Shown here: positions 1 through 6,263 of the stretch, piece after piece
Layout: each line of letters starts with the position of its first letter
How positions within the stretch are numbered: the stretch's first letter is position 1
DNA from: JAADHY01 sp964428935
GTDB taxonomy: Bacteria > Planctomycetota > Planctomycetia > Planctomycetales > Planctomycetaceae
DNA: 7,903 nt
Reading direction: 5' to 3'
Assembly: GCA_964428935.1 (NCBI GenBank)
Contig: CAYSAG010000246.1
Coordinates: forward strand, 1 to 7,903
Program-made: the position numbers and the translations under genes
Notes under the pieces: generated by a model
Told to the model about the DNA's origin: nothing
The model's database searches: none
Seen by the model: only the letters and a program-made list of their open reading frames with translations

Positions 1-342
1 TTGGCCGCTGCCGAGACAGTTCCCCACAGTCGACTGAGTCCCAACTTTTCGGCGTCACACAGCACTAGTGAGCGTTGTGCGTCGGTGCCCGCGCGGCAGC
101 GTTTCTGTCTGACGAGCGCAGGTCGAGCGGCCGGCTGCGTTTGACTTCGTACGCAGTGCCAGTTGCGTTGCAGGCGGCACGCCGTTAGGCTGGCGACGGT
201 GTCTGCTGCCAGAAGGCGAGGTACGCGTGCGGCACGCCCGGACGAACGGCGAGGGACTCGCGCCTTGTCCGAAACGGCAAGACTTTTTCTCGCCAGGAGC
301 AGAACGGCTTGGAGATTTTGAGCAGGGGGAGGTTGTCCGTCG
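1..342. other. Left-edge region without a supported gene
   Basis: None of the three forward frames carries a recognisable protein end in from the left edge: they stop within about 150 bases and read as low-information Arg/Ser/Ala-rich peptides. The reverse-strand open frame covering most of the stretch is rich in Arg, Ser, Thr and Pro and has no recognisable domain. Two small stem-loops are visible: CTGCGT (135-140) with ACGCAG (151-156), and GCGAG (249-253) with CTCGC (257-261). Neither is followed by a clear T-run. The final 20 bases hold the ribosome binding site of the next gene. Most of this is probably leader or promoter DNA. Confidence 0.5.
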
Positions 343-1275
343 ATGAGTGCTAGGCAATCAGGAACGCTGGAGAAGTCGCCCGGACTGACGCGCCGGAACT
401 GGCTGAGGTGGGCGGCGGTCGTTGCGGTTGGCGGGACGACGCGTCGGCTGGCTGCCGGTCAGGCTCGAGTGGAACGGGTCGTCCGGAAGGGACGTTTGAA
501 ACAGTCGGTCGCACAGTGGTGTTTCAGCGACTACTGGGACTTGGAGGAAATGGCTCGAATCGTCAGCGGCCTGGGGTGTCAAAGCATCGAACTGGTTCCG
601 CCGGACCAATGGCCGACGCTGAAGAAGTACGGACTCACCTGTGCCATTGCTTCAATCGACATGAGTCCGGACCCGCCGTTCGTCAAGGGTTTCAACAATC
701 CAAAGTACTGGGATCGGGTCGTTCGGGCGACGCGCGAGGCCATTGAAGCGGCCGCCGCTTTTGGGGTGAAGAACGTCATTTGCTTCACGGGAATGGCTGA
801 AGGCTTGAGCCCGGACGAGGGGGCGGACAATTGCGTGCGTGGGCTGAAAAAGGTGGTTGGGCTGGCCGAGCAAAAGAAGGTGACTCTGTGTTTGGAGATG
901 CTCAACACCCGCGACCACACCCACCCCATGAAAGGCCACCCCGGCTACCAGGGGAACCACATTGATTACTGCGCCGAAATTGTAAAGCGCGTCGGCTCGC
1001 CCAACCTGAAGTTGCTCTTCGACGTCTACCACGTGCAAATCATGGACGGCGACTTGATTCGACGCATTCGGCAGCTGAAGGACTACATTGGTCATGTTCA
1101 CGTGGCGGGCAACCCGGGACGCAACGAACTGGACGACCGGCAGGAAATCAACTTTCCGGCGGTCATGCGGGCGTTGGTCGAGGTCGGGTACGCGGGCTTT
1201 GTCGGCCACGAGTTCATTCCGACTCGCGACCCGCTGGAAAGTCTGAAGCAAGCGGTCGCGCTGTGCGACGTGTAG
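343..1275 (+). CDS. Tat-exported hydroxypyruvate isomerase-like sugar isomerase/epimerase (TIM barrel)
   Basis: This 310-residue protein belongs to the xylose isomerase-like TIM-barrel superfamily and most resembles hydroxypyruvate isomerase (Hyi), which interconverts hydroxypyruvate and tartronate semialdehyde. Seen in the sequence: the metal/catalytic glutamate in LCLEMLN (Glu185), FDVYH (Asp227, His230), GHVHVAGNPGRNE (250-262, the family's PGR-containing loop), and a C-terminal GHEFIPT (Glu290). In the third motif the family's usual Gln is His253. Residues 16-23, TRRNWLRW, followed by AAVVAVGG, look like a twin-arginine leader, but the hydrophobic stretch is short and a second Arg pair follows at 34-35. 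The mature enzyme is probably outside the cytoplasm (inference). The ATG is preceded by AGGGGGAGG at 324-332, about 10 bases upstream. The true substrate is unknown; 'sugar phosphate isomerase/epimerase' is the safer label. It is convergent with the next gene. Confidence 0.85.
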   Translation: MSARQSGTLEKSPGLTRRNWLRWAAVVAVGGTTRRLAAGQARVERVVRKGRLKQSVAQWCFSDYWDLEEMARIVSGLGCQSIELVPPDQWPTLKKYGLTCAIASIDMSPDPPFVKGFNNPKYWDRVVRATREAIEAAAAFGVKNVICFTGMAEGLSPDEGADNCVRGLKKVVGLAEQKKVTLCLEMLNTRDHTHPMKGHPGYQGNHIDYCAEIVKRVGSPNLKLLFDVYHVQIMDGDLIRRIRQLKDYIGHVHVAGNPGRNELDDRQEINFPAVMRALVEVGYAGFVGHEFIPTRDPLESLKQAVALCDV

Positions 1276-1288
1276 GCCAGACGTTTCG

Positions 1289-1316
1289 GGGCCGGGACTC
1301 ACTCCGTCGCCGGCCC
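1289..1316. terminator. GC-rich hairpin downstream of the Hyi-like gene
   Basis: GGGCCGG (1289-1295) pairs perfectly with CCGGCCC (1310-1316) across a 14-base loop, starting 13 bases after the stop codon of the isomerase-like gene. There is no T-run, so it is not a textbook intrinsic terminator. Its place between two convergent genes makes transcription end or mRNA 3'-end protection the likely role. Confidence 0.4.
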
Positions 1317-1329
1317 GCAAGCGGCGTCC

Positions 1330-1353
1330 CCAGCCGGCGGTCTGCCCGGCTGG
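1330..1353. terminator. Second hairpin between convergent genes
   Basis: CCAGCCGG (1330-1337) pairs perfectly over 8 bp with CCGGCTGG (1346-1353), with an 8-base loop. It lies 15 bases beyond the stop codon of the minus-strand ketosynthase-like gene and could serve either strand. On the plus strand it is followed by a mildly T-containing stretch (TCGGTCGTCTCTGTG) without a true T-run. Confidence 0.42.
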
Positions 1354-1368
1354 TCGGTCGTCTCTGTG

Positions 1369-2676
1369 TCAGCCCACGACCAACGCGCTGGCCTGGCCCA
1401 GCCGAGAAACGCTGAGTTTGAGCATGACGCGGTTGTTCGTCGCTTCGGGTTGCCCGGCGACGACTCGCACCGGGCATTCCGGGTCCGGCTCTTCGTAGTT
1501 CAGCGTCGGCGGCACGACACCGTGCTGCAGTCCCAGCAGGGAAGCGGCCAGCTCGATGGACCCGCAGCCGGCGCCCGAGTTGCCGACAAAGCTCTTGAAC
1601 GCAGTGACCGGCACGTGGTCGGCGTGCGAGCCGAAGGCGTCGCGAATGGCCTGAGCTTCCTCGCGGTCGCCGGTCCGCGTTCCCTGAGCGTTGGCGTTGA
1701 CGTGGCCGACGTCGCCGGGCGCAAGGCCGGCGTCGTTCAGGGCCATTCGAATGGCATTGACCAAGGCGGCGCGCGAGTCGGGACGTCCGTCCGGCTTCAG
1801 GACGCATGAGGAGCCGGCGCCGAGCACGGTTCCGTAGATCGTGGCCCCGCGGGCTCGGGCGTGCGACTCCTCTTCCAGAATGAACGTGCACGCCGCCTCA
1901 CCAACAACGGTTCCGGTTCGGTTCTTGTCGAACGGTCGGCACCAGCGTTCCGGCGGCTCGGCGCTCTCGGCCAACTCGTCCCAAAGTTTCGAATGAACGC
2001 ACTTGACTTCGTGGACCCACGAGCCGGCTGCTCCGGCAATCATGACGTCCGCCGCTCCCCGCTCAATGACCCGCACTGCCTCGGCCAGGGCCAGGTTCGC
2101 CGACGCCTCCGCGTGCGTGACCGAGTTACTGGGGCCTTGAGCGTCCGCAAAAATGCTAATGTGGCAAGCCGGCATGTTCGGCAAGTACTTCAGCAGCCAC
2201 AGGGGTTCGAGCCGAGCCATTCCGTCCGTGCCCCAGCGGTCGTAGACGAAGCGGTCGTCGGACTGGTCAACGCACGCGCGACACGCCTCCTGCAGCGTTT
2301 CGACGGGACTAAACATTTGGTTGGCACCGAACTCAATGCCGACCCGCGTTCGGTCGAAGTTCTCCAAGTCCAGGCCGCAAGCCTCCAGTGCCAGAACCGC
2401 CGAGGCCACGCCGAGCTGAATTTCTCGGCACATGACCTTAATGCTCTTTCGCAGCGGCTTCAGGTACGTCTTGCGGGCCTGGGACTCCGTGAACTCGGCA
2501 ATTTCCGCCCCGACGTTTCCGGGAACGGCACTGGCCGGCAGTTGTTGCAACCGACCGACGCCGCTGCGGCCCTCTTGCACGCTCTGCCAGAAGGCCTCCA
2601 CCCCCACGCCAATCGGGCTCAAAATGCCCATTCCTGTAATGACGACCCGAGGACGCCCACTGTTTCCCGCGTTCAT
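1369..2676 (-). CDS. Ketosynthase-fold (FabF/KAS II-like) protein lacking the Cys-His-His triad; probable pseudoenzyme
   Basis: This 435-residue protein is close to FabF in length and has thiolase-fold ketosynthase landmarks throughout: RVVITGMGILSPIG (10-23), GPSNSVTHAEAS (181-192), RPFDKNRTGTVVGE (247-260), NAQGTRTGD (329-337), KSFVGN (361-366). FabF normally condenses acyl groups with malonyl-ACP using a nucleophilic Cys and two His. Here the Cys position is Glu190, the first His is Gln331 and the second is Asn366; only the Lys (361) remains. Spacings (141 and 35) match FabF (140 and 37), so the alignment is firm. The C-terminal GFGG loop reads SRLGQ (424-428). Condensation is therefore very unlikely. 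A partner role like that of type II PKS chain-length factors is an inference. The ATG at 2676 is preferred because GGAGAG lies 4 bases upstream and the fold begins at once; an in-frame GTG at 2709 would add 11 residues. No acyl carrier protein gene is beside it. Confidence 0.9.
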   Translation of the reverse strand: MNAGNSGRPRVVITGMGILSPIGVGVEAFWQSVQEGRSGVGRLQQLPASAVPGNVGAEIAEFTESQARKTYLKPLRKSIKVMCREIQLGVASAVLALEACGLDLENFDRTRVGIEFGANQMFSPVETLQEACRACVDQSDDRFVYDRWGTDGMARLEPLWLLKYLPNMPACHISIFADAQGPSNSVTHAEASANLALAEAVRVIERGAADVMIAGAAGSWVHEVKCVHSKLWDELAESAEPPERWCRPFDKNRTGTVVGEAACTFILEEESHARARGATIYGTVLGAGSSCVLKPDGRPDSRAALVNAIRMALNDAGLAPGDVGHVNANAQGTRTGDREEAQAIRDAFGSHADHVPVTAFKSFVGNSGAGCGSIELAASLLGLQHGVVPPTLNYEEPDPECPVRVVAGQPEATNNRVMLKLSVSRLGQASALVVG

Positions 2677-3066
2677 TGCTCTCCGCAATCCTGCCCACTC
2701 TGCCAACACTCAGTTTTCCGGTCGCGAGCGCCGTGCCGCGAGCGTACGCAGCCGTCGAGGCTGCTCGAGCCGACGGGCCGTCCCCGCGCGAAGGCCCCGC
2801 TTGTACAGCCCGCCGTGTTTCGAAAACCGTCGACGCTCAAGCCTCCGAACGGCCTCCAGCCGGCGGCACGCGACGTGGATTATGCACAAATCGGCGGAAA
2901 TGTGTAGCGGCTCGGACAATTCCGCCCGTTCCTCCGACGACGGCCTCGCACCGGCTCCCGCCGTTCGCTGAACGCCCTTCTGCACCCCGACAGACCGTCG
3001 CTGCTCCCTGACTTGCCTCCACCGTGCCAGACGACACCCCGGCCCACAGCGACCGCGTCGGCTTTA

Positions 3067-3091
3067 GCCCTAAACCTGGGTTTTCTCGGGC
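3067..3091. repeat. Small nested inverted repeat in the divergent spacer
   Basis: AAACC (3072-3076) can pair with GGTTT (3079-3083), and flanking GCCC (3067-3070) with GGGC (3088-3091). The inner loop is only two bases, so the outermost inner pair must open. The AT-containing stretch stands out from the surrounding GC-rich DNA. It may be an operator or a leader structure; no function can be assigned. Confidence 0.25.
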
Positions 3092-3149
3092 GGTAACAAA
3101 TCGGCTCCGCTCAACCGCTACAGCCAACAGACTCGCCTCAGCAGGCAAA

Positions 3150-3180
3150 TTCCACCGGACCGGTTTCGTGGTCGGTGGAA
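3150..3180. repeat. Strong stem-loop in the leader of the glycosyltransferase
   Basis: TTCCACCGGACC (3150-3161) pairs with GGTCGGTGGAA (3170-3180): 11 base pairs, one bulged G (3158 or 3157) and an 8-base loop. It lies about 145 bases before the glycosyltransferase start. It is not followed by a T-run on the plus strand. On the minus strand it is followed by AATTTGCC, a weak terminator-like tail, but no gene there needs terminating. A regulatory leader structure or an operator is possible. Confidence 0.4.
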
Positions 3181-3324
3181 CCGGCATTTCTCGTTCTGAC
3201 GGTTAAGCCGAATGGGCCCGTTCTCCGCGGACGACCGATTAGCAGGGAAGGCGTGAGAAAGTCCACCAGAAAGACAACGAACGGGTCGCTGTCGGTCAGC
3301 GACGGTTTGCCACTGTGAGGGCAC

Positions 3325-4626
3325 ATGGAGTTCACGGCCGTCTTGTTGAAGGTGCTGGGGGCCCTGGCTGCCGTCCGGCTGTTGCTGCTGTTGTTGCACG
3401 TCTGGGAGAACCGGCGGTTCGCAGCGTCGCGGTTGCGCAACAGCAGCGTGTTGCCCGGACGTCCAGCCGTCGCCGTGCTGGTTCCGTGCAAAGGAGCCGA
3501 CCGGTCGTTGGAATCGAACCTCAGGCGACTGCTTCAGCAGCAGTACCCCGACTACCACGTCACGTTCGTGGTCGAGTCGCCCGACGACCCGGCAGTGCCG
3601 GTCATTCACAAACTGCTCGAAGAACCCGGCTCAGCTCCCGCTCGGCTGCTCGTGGCCGGACTGGCTCAAACCTGCTCGCAGAAAATTCACAACCTGCTGC
3701 ACGCGCTCGGCCGCTTGCCCGACCGGACCGAGGTGCTCGTGTTCGTCGACGCAGACGCTCAGCCTCCGTCGCCCGACTGGTTGCTTCGTCTGGTGACGCG
3801 GCTGCAGAAGCCCGGCGTCGCGGCAGTGACCGCCTACCGGTGGCTCTACCCGCTCTCCCCCTCTTTCGCCAACGCACTGGTTTGCAACCTGAACGCCGCT
3901 GCCACGTCGCTCATTGGCTCCGGCGGGCCCCACGTGGTTTGGGGCGGCGGGTGGGCCATTCGCCGAGACTTGTTCGAACAGCTTCGACTGGCCGACCATT
4001 GGCAGCGCAGTCTGAGCGACGATTTGGTCGCCACACGCGTGCTTCGGCAGAACGGACTGCGAATCGACTACGAGCCGGCTTGCGTCGTTCGGTCGCCGGT
4101 CGACCACACACTGACCACGGCGCTGGAGTTCCTGCACCGGCAGTACCGCATTGGGCGAGTGTACGTGGTCGACCTGTGGACGGTCGGGTTCCTGGGAGCC
4201 ACTCTGGGGGTCGTCGGTTTTTGGGGTCCGCTGGTCGCGGCAGTCGCGCAGACGTGCGTGGCACAGCCAGCGGTGCAGTTCTGGCTGCTGACGCTCGTGC
4301 TCTACGTGCTGCAGACGCTGTTGGCCGCACTGCGGCAGTCCATGGGACGTCTTTTCGGCGGACTGCGGTTTCGCCAGGTCGTTCTCTGGGACCTGCTCGG
4401 CTCGCCCGTGCTCGCCCTGCTCAACTGGCTGGTCATGCTGTCGGCTTTTTGGGGGCGGTCGGTTTGCTGGCGTGGAGTCTGCTACGCCCTCGACCGACAC
4501 GGGACGGTGCTATCGGTGCGACGAATCGGTGACGAGTCGGCAGGCGGCGAAGAGGTTCCGTCCAGCAGCGGCTGCCCGTCCGGCGGAGGCACGCCGCCGG
4601 TGGCCGAGGCACCACGAGCGGCCTGA
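3325..4626 (+). CDS. Membrane glycosyltransferase family 2/GT21-like (ceramide glucosyltransferase/HpnI type)
   Basis: This 433-residue protein is a processive-type GT-A glycosyltransferase that moves a sugar from a nucleotide donor to a lipid at the cytoplasmic membrane. Seen in order: an N-terminal membrane helix (about 4-25); VLVPCKG (51-57), start of the GT-A fold; SQKIHNL (118-124), the GT21 lysine; VDAD (141-144), the DxD metal/nucleotide site; GGGWAIRR (207-214); SDD (231-233), the catalytic acid region; RQYRI (272-276) in the place of the (Q/R)xxRW motif, with Ile for Trp; then about three membrane helices (284-310, 317-338, 354-375). The last 30 residues are Gly/Ser/Pro-rich and probably disordered. 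GAGG at 3317-3320 is 4 bases before the ATG. The architecture matches GT21 and hopanoid HpnI. The downstream radical SAM gene on the same strand makes a lipid-modifying operon likely; the acceptor lipid is unknown. Confidence 0.85.
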   Translation: MEFTAVLLKVLGALAAVRLLLLLLHVWENRRFAASRLRNSSVLPGRPAVAVLVPCKGADRSLESNLRRLLQQQYPDYHVTFVVESPDDPAVPVIHKLLEEPGSAPARLLVAGLAQTCSQKIHNLLHALGRLPDRTEVLVFVDADAQPPSPDWLLRLVTRLQKPGVAAVTAYRWLYPLSPSFANALVCNLNAAATSLIGSGGPHVVWGGGWAIRRDLFEQLRLADHWQRSLSDDLVATRVLRQNGLRIDYEPACVVRSPVDHTLTTALEFLHRQYRIGRVYVVDLWTVGFLGATLGVVGFWGPLVAAVAQTCVAQPAVQFWLLTLVLYVLQTLLAALRQSMGRLFGGLRFRQVVLWDLLGSPVLALLNWLVMLSAFWGRSVCWRGVCYALDRHGTVLSVRRIGDESAGGEEVPSSSGCPSGGGTPPVAEAPRAA

Positions 4627-4643
4627 CTCCGCTCGGTCCCGCC

Positions 4644-4735
4644 GAGCCGGGCAGCGCAGTCCAAACGGTCCGGACAAGGCGGTCCGAACACTCCAGACAA
4701 GGCAGAGCCAACGGTCCGGACACGGCAGTCCAAAC
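4644..4735. repeat. Degenerate 23-bp tandem repeat, four units
   Basis: Four contiguous units of exactly 23 bp fill most of the spacer between the glycosyltransferase and radical SAM genes: 4644-4666, 4667-4689, 4690-4712 and 4713-4735. Units 2 and 4 agree at 20 of 23 positions; units 1 and 3 match unit 4 at 18 and 16. Key shared elements are a GGTCCGGACA-type start and a TCCAAAC-type end; each unit also has two related halves of 11-12 bases (GGTCCGGACA and GGCGGTCCGAAC in unit 2). The period is not a multiple of three, so it is not coding. It stops 18 bases before the next start codon and so lies in the leader of the radical SAM gene. Confidence 0.75.
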
Positions 4736-4752
4736 AACGTTGAGGGGAACCA

Positions 4753-6195
4753 ATGCGGGTCGTCCTGTGGGACACACAGTGTCGAGGCGTTTCGAAAGAC
4801 TTTGCCGGCGGAATGGGTGTGGGCGTCTACCACGGGGCAGGGGGGCTGCGCGGTTGGCTCATTCGCCGGTTCTACACGCGAGACCGTCGCCCCGTGACGC
4901 TCAGCTACGCCTACCTGGCAGCCATTTTTCGACAACTCGGACACCGCGTCACGTACCGGCTGGACCGCTCGCCAGGCCGGGCCGACCTTTACGTTTTTCA
5001 CCCCGCCTTGGTGTCGTTGGACGTCGAGCTGCAGGTCATTCGGCGGCTGCGGCAAAAAAACCCGTCCGTTCCTGTGTTGGTGGTGGGGCCTTTGGTTCAC
5101 GCCTTGCCCGAGCGGTTCGCCGAGCTGGACGTGACGTTGGTACGTGGCGAGCCGGAGCAGCTTCGGTGGAAGCTGGACGAGGTGCTGCAACACGGCCCCG
5201 GCGTCGTGGACGTGGGCAGCGTCGCCGACCTGGACGCTCTGCCGTTTCCCGACTGGAGCGTGTTCGACTACCGGCGCTTCCGCGTCGGTTACGACTTCAG
5301 CCGTTTTCCCACGGCCTTCGTCCAGCAGAGCCGCGGCTGCAGCTTCCGGTGTAACTACTGCCCGTACATTTTGGTCGAAAATCGGACCCGCTTTCGCTCG
5401 CCGGAAAGCGTGGTCGAAGAAATTCGCCGCGACCTCCGCGACTACGGCTTCCGGTCCTTCAAGTTTCGCGACCCGTTGTTCGGACTGGACCGGCAGCGGG
5501 TGCTGCGGTTGGCCGAGCTGCTTCGGCGACTGCCCGAGCCGGTTCAGTTCTCGGTCGAAAGCCACATTAACTTGCTTCCGGAACCGGTGTTGGAGGAACT
5601 GAGTCGGGCCGGCTTGACCAGCGTGACCGTCGGCATTGAACGACCGGAAGCGGACGTGCTTCGCCGTTACAAACGCTCGCCCATTCGCGACGACCGCCAG
5701 CGGCGGTTCATTGAAACCTGTCGGCGTCTGGGCGTTCGAACCGTCGCCGGTTTCCTGATTGGCTTTCCCGACGACACCGAAGCCAGCATTCGGGCCGTCT
5801 TGCGCTACGCTCGGCAACTCAACCCGACTTTCGCCAACTTCAACGTGGTGACGCCGTACCCGGGCACGGAGTTTTTCGAGCAGGTGCGGCACCGTGTGGC
5901 CGACTTCGACTTCGCTCGCTACGACGTCTACACGCCCGTGCTGCGGTACGAGTACCTGACGGCGGAGCAAGTGCGCCGGTTGCACGAAAAGTGCTTCAAT
6001 CGGTACTACTTCCGCTGGGAGTGGCTGCGTGAGAACGCTCCGCTGCTCTGGCCGCGACTGGCTCGCCTGCTCGAGTGGTTCCAGCCGAAAGTCCAACCCA
6101 GTCACCGGCCGGCCGTGGAGGTGGGCGCTGAGCCGAGCCCGGCGGCCCGGGGTGACGAACGTCGCGACGTGCTCCCGACGCGGCGAGCTGCTTGA
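4753..6195 (+). CDS. B12-binding-domain-type radical SAM enzyme (HpnJ/BchE-like class)
   Basis: This 480-residue protein carries the radical SAM cluster motif CSFRCNYC (Cys196, Cys200, Cys203), which binds a 4Fe-4S cluster and cleaves S-adenosylmethionine. Other class marks follow: FRDPLFG (238-244), VGIERPEADVLRRYKR (293-308), GFLIGFPDDTE (333-343) and FNVVTPYPGTEFF (363-375), typical of the BchE/HpnJ/methylase-type subgroup. Residues about 48-150 look like the Rossmann-like B12-binding domain, but the cobalamin motif DxHxxG is absent, so cobalamin binding is doubtful. The N-terminus is unusually Gly-rich (19-34) with a basic RRFYTRDRRP. The last 30-odd residues are low-complexity. GAGGGG at 4742-4747 lies 5 bases before the ATG. 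It follows the glycosyltransferase by 126 bp on the same strand, as hpnJ accompanies hpnI in hopanoid clusters. The reaction is unknown; a radical rearrangement or methylation of a glycolipid or polyprenoid is an inference. Confidence 0.85.
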   Translation: MRVVLWDTQCRGVSKDFAGGMGVGVYHGAGGLRGWLIRRFYTRDRRPVTLSYAYLAAIFRQLGHRVTYRLDRSPGRADLYVFHPALVSLDVELQVIRRLRQKNPSVPVLVVGPLVHALPERFAELDVTLVRGEPEQLRWKLDEVLQHGPGVVDVGSVADLDALPFPDWSVFDYRRFRVGYDFSRFPTAFVQQSRGCSFRCNYCPYILVENRTRFRSPESVVEEIRRDLRDYGFRSFKFRDPLFGLDRQRVLRLAELLRRLPEPVQFSVESHINLLPEPVLEELSRAGLTSVTVGIERPEADVLRRYKRSPIRDDRQRRFIETCRRLGVRTVAGFLIGFPDDTEASIRAVLRYARQLNPTFANFNVVTPYPGTEFFEQVRHRVADFDFARYDVYTPVLRYEYLTAEQVRRLHEKCFNRYYFRWEWLRENAPLLWPRLARLLEWFQPKVQPSHRPAVEVGAEPSPAARGDERRDVLPTRRAA

Positions 6196-6263
6196 ACGGC
6201 GCGGAGCCGGCCGACACGCTCAACCGGTTCTCGCCCCCTGTCGTCTGCGGCGGCCACCGTTCA
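6193..6263. terminator. Inverted repeat bridging the stop codons of two convergent genes
   Basis: TGAACGG (6193-6199) is the exact reverse complement of CCGTTCA (6257-6263), and each arm contains one gene's stop codon. Further pairing is possible inside: GG/CC, CCG (6207-6209)/CGG and CCG (6211-6213)/CGG, with small bulges. The 71-bp structure would form in either transcript and could act as a bidirectional terminator without a T-run. This reading is from sequence symmetry only. Confidence 0.4.

Larger units (their letters stand above)
2677..3324. other. 648-bp divergent spacer without a convincing gene
   Basis: This stretch separates the starts of two divergent genes, so it must hold both promoters and leaders. 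Open frames exist on both strands but encode Arg/Ser/Pro-rich peptides without recognisable domains, and none has a good ribosome binding site. No tRNA-like cloverleaf was found by eye. Two stem-loop candidates are listed separately. I cannot assign a promoter with confidence: a CATAAT on the minus strand (2884-2879) has no matching -35 box. Confidence 0.5.

Noticed and set aside
141..169. TTGACT as a -35 box for the isomerase-like gene
   Set aside because: The bases at the expected -10 position read TGCGTT, which is not a -10 box.
2674..2709. GTG at 2709 as the ketosynthase-like start
   Set aside because: It adds 11 residues before the fold, and the ATG at 2676 has GGAGAG at a workable distance.
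2879..2884. CATAAT on the minus strand as a -10 box for the ketosynthase-like gene
   Set aside because: No TTGACA-like box lies about 17 bases upstream, and the leader would be about 200 bases long.
1861..2907. Open frame on the plus strand (about 350 codons) opposite the ketosynthase-like gene
   Set aside because: The minus strand has a clear ketosynthase fold; the plus-strand peptide is Arg/Pro/Leu-rich with no motif and runs into the spacer.
2710..2985. 91-codon minus-strand frame just upstream of the ketosynthase-like gene, considered as an acyl carrier protein
   Set aside because: It lacks the DSL phosphopantetheine motif and is strongly basic, unlike the acidic ACP family.
3315..4532. 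Second plus-strand open frame inside the glycosyltransferase
   Set aside because: Arg/Ala/Ser-rich shadow product; the GT21 motifs are in the other frame.
4644..4735. CRISPR array
   Set aside because: The units abut each other with no unique spacers and differ from one another, so this is a degenerate tandem repeat.
4510..6105. Very long open frame on the minus strand (about 530 codons) opposite the radical SAM gene
   Set aside because: It is a shadow of a GC-rich gene. Its peptide has no recognisable domain, while the plus strand carries a full set of radical SAM motifs and a good ribosome binding site.
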